64,000 bases of DNA from contig NC_030990.1 of the NCBI RefSeq assembly GCF_000149955.1, positions 1,842,502-1,906,501 of the forward strand, given 5' to 3'. Below, piece by piece: positions 33,600 to 45,643 of the stretch. The DNA is from Fusarium oxysporum f. sp. lycopersici 4287 (taxonomy: Eukaryota; Ascomycota; Sordariomycetes; Hypocreales; Nectriaceae). The translations under genes and the position numbers were made by a program. Under the pieces are notes generated by a model that saw nothing but the letters and a program-made list of their open reading frames with translations, was not told where the DNA came from and ran no database searches. Each line of letters begins with the position of its first letter. Position 1 is the stretch's first letter.

Positions 33600-36530
33600 C
33601 TCTTCAGTGCGGGGGTTACTTGACAGAAAACCAGGATCTCGGATACGATGTACTCCAGAGCTTGTACATGCACTACGATACCTTGTGCATTAACGTCAGG
33701 TGTTCAGAGTGCTTTGGAACCCATGGTAGCTTCTACACACTTTGCGGTGATTTCCGATGAAGAGAAGACACCGGGGAGCCGCCAACAAGAAAAGACATTA
33801 GAAAGTCAACGGCCTGGGATTCCAGATGCGATCTGGAAGTGACTACATGGTCTTTGCTGTCGGGAAGAAGCCGTCCCGATACTGGCAGGGGCCGATCTTG
33901 TCGATCACTTTTGGACGGTCACTTCGACTTTGCGGCTCTGAACCGTCATAAAACTGCATGTCTGGTCGTTATCGTCAACAATGGCCTAAATAAGTAGCGA
34001 CCTTGCTCAGTAGTTAAGCGCAATCGAGCCAAAAAAGGAAGCCGTGGTGGTTGCTACGATACAATCCTTTCCCAGCTGAGTACACACAAACACCCGCAGG
34101 ACACTGTTCCAATTCGAGCTGTGATTACAAGCGTCTGAAGCCCAATTGTCTTCGGCACTTACATACTGAGGACGTCACGTACTGAATCGAGTATAGTACC
34201 CTTGTCGATATGCATTTCCGACCACAGGTTGCATTAATCCCTGGTCGTCATTCAGACAAAACCGCTGGCACGAGGTTACCCTTGTAAGAGGTCCTGGTCA
34301 GAAACAGATCCGAGCATTTTCGGGGTCGCGATTTACCAAAGATTCAGAATTATCAGATATTTCCCTCGCTTACCACGTCCGGGCACTAGATCCGCGGCCC
34401 GCACATATCTTCCTGCGACTTCAAGGGGTACAGGAACAAAGGCGACGTTTTGAGTGAGAAAAACGTACGATTTAAACATCTACCCAGGAGCACTAATATA
34501 AGGGCTAATTCGTCGCCGTTTTGATGCTTTATCTGAAGGTGCTTATCAGGCGTCCGCCTTGAGCGTTGAGCAAGCATAACGGCTGCCTCATCAGAGACAA
34601 TGTCTCAGGATCTGTTGCGGAGTGTAAAGTTGCGATTGGTCAACGTGCTAGTGTCTACCAGGAGGCCCGCAGAAACTAAGGCTTAGCGCAGATGGGGCAG
34701 AGGCTGGCTTGGAAGACCTACCTTATGCTAAGTACCAACAAGTCACTCCATGCCCGTTGAGCACGGCTAGATAATGGATCACGACCGAACTCTGCCCCTG
34801 AAGAAGAACCTCCTCAGGAGGTCCTAGAAACTGAGCAGTCGGACTAAATCAACCTTTTAGAGCGAAAAGTTGAGGTGTTGAGCTCACCGGATGCATATCT
34901 GCTGTACGGATCGACTCCTGATACAACCAGGATCTACTGATGATCTTTCAGTACGGCATCTTGTATAGCAACATTCGGCACCGTAGTATCGATGGACAGG
35001 TTAAACCAGGATTGGGTATTGGGCGGCCGAACAGAGGCAGGGTTGGATTGCTAGAGGTCCTAGCGAGAGTTACCAGTCCTCTGGAAAGCTCTAGGCCGTG
35101 GCAAATCTACCACATTAACGATTGGAGCAGCTCGTGGCCTACTCGTACAAGCAAGCGAAGGCTGAGATCCGATGCCCCTGTTACTGGGGCTTGGGCCCAG
35201 CTTCAACTTAATCCCCATGTCCCATCGTCTCGGTAGACCAGTGTTCTCTTGGAGAATCTTCAAACCTTTTTGCCTGCAACTTGGTATGTTAAGTCACAGG
35301 CAGCTCTCATGACAAGCTTCATCACCCGTCATGCTTCTCAACGGGCCGTTTCTTGCCACTGATGAGCATCTGCTGCCCGATGCAACTTAAGAAGAGGTCG
35401 GTCTACTAATCGCAAACTGGTGTTCTAGCTCTGTGCTCATTTTCAATGGCTACGGCTTCGATGACATAATGATCGATGCTTCGATGTCAGCCATGTCGTT
35501 AAGGAAAGAAGAAAATGCCTTGGACTTGAAAGTCAAAAACGTGTTGTTCCGGTGAGGAAATGTTCAGCTATCAATGTGCTAAATTTCTCATTAATGCCAG
35601 GGCAAATAAATACAGCTGTACCTATTCGTGACGCTTGTGTCATAGGCAGAGTCATGGGATACATTGAACCGGAATCATTGTCGAACATGCAGAGCTCAAG
35701 GATCATGGATGAATCGAGCTACTGCGTGCATACATGCATGCCAACGACGAGACTGGTCAACGTAGAGGCCCGAAATGGGCTCTTGAACGGCGAACAGGGG
35801 GCATGTTGTTTCTCGTCTGGTCGAATAAGGCCAGAAGCGGATCCATCCAACACGTGGCCAGCGAGTCTTGGCGGTGCTTGCTATTCCTTTCTAGGATTCC
35901 CAGGCTACCTTAGCGCTTAGCCCTGTAGGTGCTGCGTTGTCTCTGGGGAGGCTTGCAATGAGGCCGGCCGTGGGCAATTCGAACGCTGATATCAAGCAGA
36001 AAGCTCAGAAATCCGCCTGCACTGAAAAAGCAAGTCGGATAAAGAGCAAAGCTCTGATGAGAGGCAGCCATGGATGTGGCATGTCTTCAATAACCTAGCA
36101 GCAGTTCACTAGTCCAAGCAACCGACGCAATCCGCCGTCGGTAACCTAGCTGCTGGGGTCAAGCTTATCAGACTCTGAATCATCACGTAACGACACTTGT
36201 GGTAGATTCTCTAATAAGCTAATGAAGCAAGCTCTTGTCATCGAGTGGGACTGGATAGAGCAAAAAGGCAGAGCAAAACCCCAAACCAACTTGAACAGCG
36301 CCCACTACGTAGTCTAGGTAGGGTGTCCTGGTATCTTACACTTCTCCGGGGATAACAATTTTTCGTGGGCCTCGACCAAGCTCTCGTCGATACTCCGTAT
36401 ATGGACTAATCACGTCGTGTCTCCAATGTATGCCATAGCGACTTGTCACTCACCGAGCACTGCAAAGGCCTCTACTCTAATTTTCATACGTGAGGGCTCT
36501 AGGGGCTGTCTCAACGGCTGGTCAATATCA
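33600..36530. other. Gene-free stretch
   Basis: Nearly 3 kb in which I see no supported gene, RNA or repeat. Open frames of up to 122 codons (35552-35920) have stop-flanked, non-coding-like composition. Confidence 0.5.
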
Positions 36531-36538
36531 CAAAGAGC

Positions 36539-36623
36539 TTTTTTTTTTTTTTTTTCAGTTCTCCTCTAAAAGCCCTTTCTTTCACGATGGCAGATAGTGA
36601 TTCCTTTTTTTTTTTTTTTTTTT
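36539..36623. repeat. Two long poly-T tracts
   Basis: A run of 17 T (36539-36555) and a run of 19 T (36605-36623) lie 50 bp apart. On the minus strand these are A runs, as left by retroposed sequences, or simple slippage tracts. No target-site duplication or element body is recognisable. Confidence 0.7.
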
Positions 36624-38360
36624 ATAAAGACCGCCAGCCTTCTGTTCTCGAAACGCGCTATTTATAAAGCAGGACTGGGGATATTTATGCAGGAATAAGG
36701 AGTCGAAGATGATGTGTAATACATTTCAGGATTCGTCGCTTCTTATTAGGGAGAGCAAAATTCATGAAACGACAAAGAAATGTGTTTTGTTGGTATCTGG
36801 ACCGTCTTTTGTGGCTGGATAAGACATTCGAGCTTAGAGGGGATCAAATCTCATTTGAGCCAGCCACGATCACGGACTAAGATCCAAATCGAGAGTGCGT
36901 CAAGGGCGTTTGCACAGGTAGTGGACGACTTTCCAGGGGATTGGTGCTCGGCCCAGGAACGTGAAGCACCAATAACCCGGCCGGCCGGGTTCTCGCGGGG
37001 CGGTATAATAACGGCGAACTTGTGGGAGAGAAAGGAATGCTGGTAAACATCTAGGCGTCCTCCTTCTGTGATACTATCCAGCCCCTGCCAGCTGAACATT
37101 CTGCTCTGCTGCTTTGTTAGCCTGCCTACCTATATTATGGCCATTATTATCTTGGCCGCCCTCTCCGACACCGTGGATGCGCATGGATTTGATGGTGGAC
37201 ATCCCGATGAATCCTACCGGAAGATCTCCCTTTGTTTCCACGGTGGGATATGATGGGTCCTTCAGGGAAACCCCTGTCTCAAGTAAAGAAATTACAGGGG
37301 GCTCGCGAGTCGTAATCACAACACCATGGACTTTGTTGACTTGAGGCAGTTTCGAATCACCACTCCCTTCGCTTTGCCTGAAATTGTTCCGTACAGTAGT
37401 GGCACAGCGGACAGTGGAAGTAAAAGCCACCGGGTCAGCCGCCATGTCACTACCCGCCCTTTACAAATCAAAATTATCACGACTGTGACACTGGGCGTAC
37501 GGGACCTTGCAGGAATCACCCGTAGTCCTGGCATGGCACGAAAACACAGAAAATTGGTTTGGCAAAAGACAACTGTTCAGGCACGAACAGCTTATAGACC
37601 GAGTGCTTCCGGCGTGCGGAAATCATGGCAAACCTGCCATGCAGTACGACAGACTGCGAAATTGCGGTTCCTGTCACCTGTCACCTGTCACTTTGATATG
37701 TTGTCCAACCTCACATGAGCTTTTCATAGATCTTTGATACTATTCTCGTTCTCGCCGGCCTCATACCCCTCTATAATAAACACTTGCTTGCTGGCTTATC
37801 GTGGCACAAATTCTCCCTCAAACAGACACAGAGTTTTTGTTAGCTTGGTCTCCTTGCTTTGGTCCACTTGAACCGGGCCACCATTCCCAGAAGGGAACAA
37901 ACGTTTCCGTACACTGCCTCTTGGCGCGAACTTGTAGTTGATGATAATTAGAACGAGAACTCTGCCAAGTTGATACCGCCACAGATCTGGGTCAGGGACT
38001 CTGCCGGCATGTTTCCTGCGACACCGGCGGTTTTGTGAGAGCTCCTCACGCCGCGTGGAGTGTTGATTGTGGATTCTGTAGATGATATTGTCTTCAACCT
38101 TTTTTTGCTTTAATTGTCTTCAACAAGACGCGTCAGGGGTAAGGGGCTTCGATGTTTCTGACTCAGTCCTCTTGTCGTGTGTCAATTCGGCCTCACAGGC
38201 CAGGCCAAGACAAGACAAGGCAGAGTGGGAGCGAAAAGTTTTGACACTGGCATCTCTCGCCTTAACGATACCCTTAGCCACACACAACCTATCACGTCAA
38301 TCCTCTTCTCTGTGTGCAAAATTACACTCTTCCCCGCTTCAACGGGCGACGGACTCTATC
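36624..38360. other. Gene-free stretch upstream of small frame
   Basis: Contains the 18-bp perfect palindrome at 36974-36991 and otherwise nothing supported. Minus and plus frames at 37074-37718 overlap each other and look like noise. 38230-38360 becomes CT-rich, like a leader for the small frame that follows. Confidence 0.45.
36974..36991. promoter_or_regulatory. Perfect 18-bp palindrome
   Basis: AACCCGGCCGGCCGGGTT is its own reverse complement. CGG half-sites in inverted orientation are typical of Zn2Cys6 factor binding, but no adjacent gene start makes this certain. Confidence 0.3.
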
Positions 38361-38480
38361 ATGTCTGCCCTTGGGCCACTTGGTTCAAAACCCACCGGAG
38401 GAAACGGTGCGATGACAGGTGACAACCAAGACATGTTCATGGGTCCCGATGCTGAAGGCCTGAAGAATTCACGGTGCTAA
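38361..38480 (+). CDS. Candidate small protein, 39 aa
   Basis: ATG 38361 opens MSALGPLGSKPTGGNGAMTG and continues DNQDMFMGPDAEGLKNSRC, stop at 38478-38480. It is preceded by a pyrimidine-rich leader (CTCTTCCCCGCTTCAACGGG) and its codons end mostly in C or T, as in real genes here. GTAAGT at 38493 and GTGCTAAG near 38474 leave open that it is the first exon of a longer gene: a splice at 38474 to an AG near 38554 would continue in frame for about 43 residues. Gly/Asp/Met-rich, no domain recognised. Confidence 0.35.
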   Translation: MSALGPLGSKPTGGNGAMTGDNQDMFMGPDAEGLKNSRC

Positions 38481-39294
38481 GTCGATAGCTGAGGTAAGTA
38501 CTGTAGCGAGGAGACCCGCGACCGCTGAGCGCGCTTCACAGTGGTTGTCATTAGCCTGCGAGACGCCAGATGTTTCTCCCGGGTAGCGCAACTAGACACG
38601 AGAGGAGGGAGAACAGAGATTGATGCCGAGAGGTCATGTCTGAAAGGACAAAGGATGGCCAAGAAACGTCTCAGTTGAAGTGGCTTTCCACTGGAGAGGT
38701 CTCACTTGAGAGAACTGCCTGGGTGGAGATGGGAGTGTGAGAGGGTGCGGTACCATTGGCAACAAACAATGGTTGATCCGAGTACTGTCTTGTCTCGAAC
38801 TGACAAAGACTTCACCCAGGATCATTTCTTTGTTGCAGAGTCTCCCTTGGTACGATTGAGTGCGTGATATCTGCATATTGACAGAATATCTTCACTGAGT
38901 CTCATCTGCAGGTCGTCAGTTGTGTCGCTTTGGCGTGTCGATCATCATGTGCCAGATCGTGATTAGGATCTCCATGTCCATCTCCATAATACAGTAGTAT
39001 CCAGTGAGCGACAAAGGAATTGAGATCAAGAATCATGTACCCAGGGAGAGGAAGAGTGATGATGTCAATATGCCCTTTTCAGGGCGATCATATTTCGCCT
39101 ATCTCTTTTCTAGGGAACGATCCCAGTCTCATCTCTGGATCTATTGACTAAATGTTCCATCGTCATGATGAAATCAAGTGGTTTTTTTACATCTCCCTCA
39201 CGGCTCCATATCCCTCACCCTCCCTCACTCACTCACTCTCACCCACCACAGTTCCACCATGAGCTCCGCTGATGCACCCAATGCCGAGGCTCAA
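38481..39294. other. Intergenic between small frame and HAD gene
   Basis: No supported gene. 39190-39260 is a CT-rich run with CTCACTCACTCACTCTCACC, probably simple-sequence. Confidence 0.5.
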
Positions 39295-40282
39295 TTATAT
39301 TCGGAGCGCATTTGAAATCTCGATAGTCACCTTTCCGCCCTCGCTCCGAAGCACCTTGACTGAGGAGAGGTCTCGAACGACCCAGTCTGGTTCTGCAGCG
39401 ATGACCTGCTCAACGGTATGGCTAGTTACCAGGCCGAGAACTTTGCAGCCTGCTGCTTTTCCTGCGCGGATCCCTGCTGGGCTGTCCTCGAGGACGAGGA
39501 CCTGGGCGTCCTCCGCCTGCAGACTGAGACGCTCACGGCCGAGGCGGTAGCAGGCGGGGTCAGGTTTACCATTCTCGACGGACTCTGCCGTGACGAGGTG
39601 ATCCGACGGCGGTGTGGGCAGGTCTCGAGCACGTAGCCATCCGGTGACGAGAGGGACGGTGCCCGAGGTGACGATCGCCCATGGGCTAGATCTGGCGATA
39701 AGTGCTTCTAGCATGGAACGGGCGCCAGGTATCTCGACAGCCTCGTGGCCGTGGTACTTGGGCAGACGTCCTTCCATGTCACGTACATCTGGGAAGTGAT
39801 CAGCGGTCGCTCGGCCTAGCTAGCTATGATAGTCTAGTTACATGGGGGCATGCCCAGCCTCGCCAGCACATACATGGCCGCCAGGATATATCCTCAACTG
39901 AGGTTTTGCGTCTGACATGTCCATGCATATTCATGTGTTTGTGGGCTTTGCCATGCTTGCTGTGGCCGGGATGTTGTTTCTATCACTTACAATCCCAGTT
40001 CGCCTTTTCAGGTGCGAGAATCTTGAGAATGTCGATGCTTCGTCGTCCATGAGAAGTCTCAAGGATAACTTCGGGGGCAACGCCTATCTCATTCCCAATT
40101 CTTTGCTCGGTTAGTCACTCGGACTGGCCGCGTAAGACGTGAGGTGGGTGCGGCTGCACTTACGTTTCCCAGTGCTTCACTACTGCTTCCGTGGAGTCGA
40201 TAATAGTACCGTCCATATCGAAGAGAAACCCGTCAAATGTAAGCTCCTGCGGGGGCAGGTTGTATTCCGGAGTTGATCCCAT
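39295..40282 (-). CDS. HAD-superfamily sugar/glycerol phosphate phosphatase
   Basis: Cytosolic phosphatase resembling the yeast Gpp/Dog group (glycerol-3-phosphate or 2-deoxyglucose-6-phosphate phosphatases). Start ATG 40282-40280; exons 40282-40164, 40100-39991 and 39788-39295, 240 aa. Motif I FDMDGTIIDS carries both catalytic Asp; motif II VTSGT; motif III Lys in NGKPDP; motif IV VLVLEDSPAGIRAGKAAG. The cap domain lies between motif I and II. The second intron (39990-39789, 202 nt) is much longer than the others in this window, and open frames inside it are noise. Substrate cannot be told from sequence. Confidence 0.9.
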
Positions 40283-41281
40283 TGTGTCCTTTGAGTACGG
40301 TATCTGGATGAATGAGGTGGTGGCTGCAGAGTCTGACAGAATGAATTTGAGGTTGTTTTTGGTGTTTGTCTTATCACGAAAATGCAATGGACTTTATGAT
40401 TCCAAGGTGTATGTCTTTTTCGCGGTTTTGTTTAACTTGTATAATATGAAAAAGTTTGCAGTTGCTCTGATGTAAGGTGTTTATAAAGGATGAAACCAAC
40501 TTGTTACTTGGTGGCTGTTTGTTTTGGGTAACTCCGCATGGAGGGGCTAAGTGGGGAGTCTATCAAGAAACATGAGCACGTATGGAATAGACGATGGCAT
40601 ATTGTTCCAGCTTTTGTTTTTATCGTTGATGAACATATACTCAGCTCAGCGCTGTCCTTTCAGTTTTATCCGAGCTGCCCCTTCAACTCCATTGTATTTC
40701 ATACCCTACATGCAAGTAACCCCAACAGGCTCTGGTTTAGTGCAGCGCTTAAAGTTGTGCAATGCTTCATTCGTCATGAATCACCATAATATAGCAGAAA
40801 GGAAACCCTGCTATTATTAAATCCCTAAGATTATTACTACTATAGTAAATAAAGACTAATCGTAAACACATAACATATAAATGATCACAATTAACCAAAC
40901 AATGTATTTGTTTCTGATATTGTAGCTACCCTATACCTATACCGAACTTGGTAGCCTGCTTGTCTTGGCAACGAATTATCGTTAAACGCCGCTATGTCAG
41001 AGGAAGAAAGAGAAAAGAAAAGAAAAGAGTAAGCGGACATTAAGAGGAACAAAAAACTGAGGTCAGCTTAAGTCTGATTTAGGATTCGGCAGGCCAGCTT
41101 TACCCTTTTTATCTATGCCTTCTCACTCAGCTTACCCATGGAGGGTTATTAGGCATTTATAGGTTGGCAACTTGATGATCCTACTATCCCCACTAGTATC
41201 TCAAGAAGACCAGATTCTCCTCCCTCCCTCTATCCTTCTGGTCGCTAGTTTATTCTGTTGTATATATAGTCTCAACGCATA
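40283..41281. other. Divergent intergenic region, AT-rich
   Basis: About 1 kb between the HAD gene and the peptidase gene. 40800-40920 is AT-rich and contains the hairpin-capable TTACTACTATAGTAA (40834-40848), related to sequence at 13487-13512. A CT-rich leader (41215-41260) precedes the peptidase ATG. Confidence 0.5.
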
Positions 41282-42239
41282 ATGGGTTCGCAGATTGGAG
41301 ACCCCGATGAGATTACTGTGCTTGTCACAGGTTTTGGTGTATGTTTTTGCTTCCTCTCTCATATTAAGCGTCATTTGCTTGCTTGACCACCCCGCTCGAC
41401 GTCACACAACACTGCAAAGCTCAAGATCGTGACACCTTAGCCGGGATATGCAGTGTGGTATGAGTTGTGTAACTCCTGCTAACGCGTCGATGCTATAGCC
41501 GTTCAGGGAACAGTATCCCATTAACCCCTCATGGGAAATCGCCAACAGCTTGCCTTCATATCTTCCTCCGCTACGAGCCAAGGACCCTAACTCGAGGCAT
41601 GCGGCTGTTGTTCTGCCAAAGGTACGCATAGTGGTGCACCCTGAGGCTATCCGTGTCAATTACCGGGTTGTGAGAGGCCTTGTGCCATCGTTCCATGACA
41701 CGCCACAGAAGTTTGACATTGTCATTCACATTGGAATGGCTGGTCCTCGACCATTCTACTCCATCGAGAGGAGAGGTCACCGTGATGGGTACAAGCATCC
41801 GGATGTCGATGGTGAATACATAGACGGAGAAGAAGAGAGAGAAAGGAATGACTGGCCGTGGCGAGGCCTTCCAGAGGAGATTGAGACGGAGCTGAATCTC
41901 AATGAAATACTCCCTCTGTGGCAGGGGCACAGTTCGGTAAGCTGAGCAGATCTGAGACTGTGTCAATACTGACAGGAAGCACAGGAGGCGGATCTGCGCA
42001 TATCAGAAGATGCAGGTCACTTTATGTGCGACTTTATCTACTACTCAAGTCTCTCTGAGCTGTGGAAACTGCAGAGACCCAGAAAGGCGTTGTTTCTTCA
42101 TGTCCCAGCCGATGCTTCGCCTACGAGTATTGCCAAGGGGAGGGAACTGACATTAAACCTCATTCGATCAGTTGTTGAGAGTGAAATGATTGATAAGGAC
42201 AAGCTTCTGGTGAGTAAGACTGCTGGTGAGGAATTGTGA
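41282..42239 (+). CDS. Pyroglutamyl peptidase I (peptidase C15) family
   Basis: Cytosolic cysteine peptidase that removes N-terminal pyroglutamate. Exons 41282-41338, 41499-41936 and 41985-42239, 249 aa, a little longer than bacterial members (about 215). N-terminal VTGFG joins PF across intron 1 to make the family's GFGPF motif, then NPSWEIA. HIGMAG precedes the central segment. The catalytic Cys is in DAGHFMCDFIYYSSL and the catalytic His in LFLHVPAD. The Glu position falls in the YSIERRGHRDGY region, altered from the usual ERxAxN. Intron 2 has an alternative acceptor 9 nt upstream (41975), which would add EAQ. Fungal members often have this acidic insert (DVDGEYIDGEEERERND). Confidence 0.9.
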
Positions 42240-42704
42240 CGTGGTTTTCAAGGCAGAATGTAGGGCGTGTGGGATGGATCATTAGCAGGAGTTGTCAGCA
42301 TATTTTCATTATTATGTGAATTTATATCAATTTATTCGAGTTTCTGGTTGTTATTCAACTCTGGAGAATAGCGTCCTCGAAATATTAATTTGATAGTATT
42401 TTATGGTTTTGAATGATCATGACATCACAAGCCGAGGTTTCAGTATTCCAAGAGTTTCTCCCAGGAAGCGTATCTCATGATTCTGACCTGACCCATTCAA
42501 ATGCCGATTGGTTCACAAAACACTCCCTATATCGGTGACGAATCATTGGCTCTGGCTTAGTTATCGCCGTGTCCGGAGATGCTGGAAGTGGAAAGCCTCC
42601 ATTCTCCATTCCTCACTCTCCACTTGTGAACCCGAGGAGCCGACATAGACTCCTCTTTCACAACTCACTCGATATCCATCAAGTCAGAATACTCACCCCC
42701 AAAA
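42240..42704. other. Intergenic upstream of Cys-rich gene
   Basis: AT-rich 3' flank of the peptidase gene (42290-42420) then promoter and CT-rich leader (42590-42700) of the Cys-rich gene. No gene supported. Confidence 0.6.
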
Positions 42705-42924
42705 ATGTGTAAAAAGGCTACCTGCGGAACCTGCAGTAAGTCGATGTATCCAATTTCAAAAATATGGTACTAAAATGCCTACAGAGAAGACCTCCTGGTG
42801 GGGTTGTGGCAGCCATATTCAGTCCGTTATCGACAACGTCCCTGAGGCTGAGCGTTGCGAGTGCGAGCCCAAGGTTGACGTTGGCGGTGCTTCATACCCG
42901 CCTATGGCTGCGTCTCCCAACTGA
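42705..42924 (+). CDS. Small cysteine-rich fungal protein, 56 aa
   Basis: Exon 1 42705-42735, intron 42736-42784 (GTAAGT..TACAG), exon 2 42785-42924. Protein begins MCKKATCGTCKKTSWWGCGS and later has CECEP, giving seven cysteines and one conserved CGSH unit. The spacing C-x4-C-x2-C ... C-x-SH ... C-x-C suggests a single metal-binding fold. Very similar short proteins occur widely in ascomycetes, to my recollection, without known function. No signal peptide, so it is probably intracellular. The spliced frame is short, which is why it is easily missed. Confidence 0.75.
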
Positions 42925-43353
42925 CTTATCGAGAGAGCTGCGGCTCTGGTTCTATGGACGCGCGGCAAGAAAGCGACATGGTCACCCACTGGTGTTGTGG
43001 AGGAGCCATTGTAGCGTTCCTGATGTGAGGCGATTGCAGGAGATCATGGATTGGCGTGCGTGGCGTTGGGTTGACTCAGAAAATAGGGTTGGTGGTCGAA
43101 GACTACATGAATAAGAAACTATCAGCAAATATTCGAGGCAATCATTTCCCATTCTCGTGAACTGTTACCGTGCTGTATCCTGAGACAATGAATCTCAGCA
43201 TACAGGGGCGCTCAAGCCTAGAAGAAGTAGATAAGTGGAAAAAAAAAACAATGGAGTGGTCACATAAAATTAGAAGAGGAGGCCATCCAGAGGTTGCAGA
43301 AGAGGGGTCTCATATTGATTGATATAAATAACAGTTGCCACATCCAGTTTTAT
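42925..43353. other. Convergent 3' intergenic region
   Basis: Lies between the Cys-rich gene and the kelch gene stop codons. Likely both 3' UTRs; an A-run at 43240-43249. Nothing else supported. Confidence 0.6.
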
Positions 43354-45643
43354 CTACCTCCTTCTCCCGCCACCACCAGACGCAGCATCTCCTCTCTCCG
43401 CTAAGCTTACTACCTCCTGGATACCAGCAGCCTCCTGTTCCTCCTCCAGAGCCACGATTTCCTCTCGGCAATCCCACCACTTCTCCTCACTAAGCTCAAA
43501 GGCCTTAGCCTTGATCTCCTTGATAGCTAGTGTCTCGGGCTGGATGTTCTTCCAACGGAGACTCGTCATCAAAATCTCTTGCCACTCAGCTGATGTACGG
43601 ACGAAGAACTCTCGTCGACTCTCGAAAGGCTGTTGTTCTGTCAGTAACCCCCTCATGATAGTGAAGTGAAGATGGGAAATACTTACTCTAGGATGGGGTA
43701 ACCCGTCGTCCACAGAAGTGGCTGCGGTCTCAGTCTCATCGTCTTCTGAGGGCGTTGAAGGCTCCGATGAAGGCTCTGACGAAGCCTCAGAAACCTCATC
43801 TTGCTTCTTCTTTCTCTTACTGGGTGTGTAGAGCTGCTGGCCTGTTTCTTCCTCGTCCTCATCTTCTTCATCCTCCTCATCCTCATCCTCATCGTCCTCG
43901 TCCTCGTCATCAGACTCCTGAAACTAAAGTCAGCTAACCAAATGTCATACGCCATTTCGACATCACTTACGATCCAGTCTTCCACGGGTCGACTAAAGAT
44001 CTCCTTACAACCATCAAGTTTTCCAAGATCGATGGCATAGAGATCATCAAATGTGAACTCTCGGTCTCCCTTCTCAAATGTTCCGCCATAGATATAGAGG
44101 ACATCGTCTTGGATGGCCAGTTGAGCATTAAATCTTACATGTGGAGGTTCCATAGTCACTGGCATTTCTCTTGCTGGCTTGTCGTCGTCCCTTTCCTCTT
44201 CCTTCTTGGCAAGCTCGATCTCATCAGCGTCATCTAGAGAAGCTCCAGTCTCCAAAGCAGCAAGCTGTCTCAGAAGCTCGTCTTCATTTGCTTGAGCCCG
44301 ACCACGGCGCCCGCCTCGAGGCTCAGCAGCAGCCTTCTTCTGCTGACGAGGCTTTCGTAGACCCAACGGCATGAATCGATTTCGTTCAATGTTCCAAGCG
44401 AAAAGCTGGTTGAAGAACTCGCTATCCATACCCTCCTCACTAGCCTCAACGTCGTGCACTCCTCCAAAGAGAATACCGCGGCCCTTGTGCCAGGCCATTG
44501 TTGCACCAGCACGTGTAGGGTTGGGAGCATTGGCAGGCTTCTTTCGCTTTTCCCAGCGAACAACCGGGGGAGTGTTGGGGTTGGCGTCCGTCGCAGGCTG
44601 CGAGATTCTGAGGAAGAAGCAGTCTTCATGAACCTTGGGGATAAGAACATTTCGCTGAGCCTGGCTAGGTCCCTTGTTGCCCTTTTGCTTGACGTTGACA
44701 GTCGCCTTAACACGTGAGTAACCTCCGTAGAGAACCGCACCTTGTTCATGGGGTAACAGGGTGAAAGATGAGCGAGCGTCTGGCTTGAGTTGGGCAGGAG
44801 GCAGTTGAGGAGAGTGCCACACAAAGTTAACGGTATCAAAGATCCAGAGATCTGATAGGTACTTTGTCTGATTTGAAGTGTCTTGGAAACCACCAAAGAG
44901 GATAATGTACTGCTTCCAGTACGTCATTCGATGACCACTTCGAGCCGAAGGGCTCTTGTCCTTACCCTTGGTCTCAATCTTCGTCCACTCCCTCGTTGCA
45001 GGCTCCAGCCTCCAGAAATCTGAGTAGTGATGAAATGTGCCCTGCTTTGGCGAAGAGAACTCCCCGCCAAAGAGATAGACATGGTTCGGGTTTCCAGCTC
45101 TGGTCCAGGCATGACCAGATCGTGGGAGTGGAGCGTTGGGTGAAGTTACACATCGCCACTCATCTCTGTTAATGTTGTATATATTTAGATCGTTGAAGAA
45201 CTGAGCGAGAGAGCCATTGAAGTATTCACCGCCAAAGAGTAGTAAAGTATTGCTATCATGAGGTGAAGCCATCAACGTTGAGGCAGCTCTCGCTCTCGGA
45301 GGTGCATCAATTACCGTCTCAGTGATCTTGAGGAACTGCTCCTGTTGTCTTCGGTACTCTTCCAGCACCTCATCAAGATCAACATCTTCAGCATCACTTC
45401 CTTCGATCTTGGCGGCCTTGTTCTTGGCCTTCTTTTCCCCCTTATTGGCTTGCTTGGCTGCTTTCTCAGCCTAATTCTGATCATTAGTCAAACGTTCAAC
45501 ATGTCATGATGCACGGAGGGGCAGTCATGTTTGGAGGGGTAATTGATGGAGGGGCAAGACATAGGTAGACATTGTAACACAGAATATGACGGCACCTTTT
45601 TTGCCTTTTTGGCGTCAGCGTTCTTCTTTTTATCTTTGGCCAT
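43354..45643 (-). CDS. Kelch-repeat protein of the Kel3/KLHDC4 group
   Basis: Exons 45643-45596, 45470-43971, 43917-43687 and 43629-43354 give 684 aa. A Lys/Ala-rich N-terminal helix (MAKDKKKNADAKKAKK, AEKAAKQANKGEKKA) is followed by about six kelch repeats forming a beta-propeller (LLLFGGEYFNGS, VYLFGGEFSSPKQG, IILFGGFQDTSNQTKYLSDL, AVLYGGYSRVK, GILFGGVHDVE, LYIYGGTFEKGD). A long acidic block (DDEDEDDEDEDEEDEEDEDE) and a C-terminal domain with REFFVRTSAEWQEIL follow. The yeast relative Kel3 is cytoplasmic and poorly understood. The first intron is 125 nt with a GTGCCG donor. The acidic run may vary in length. Confidence 0.88.
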
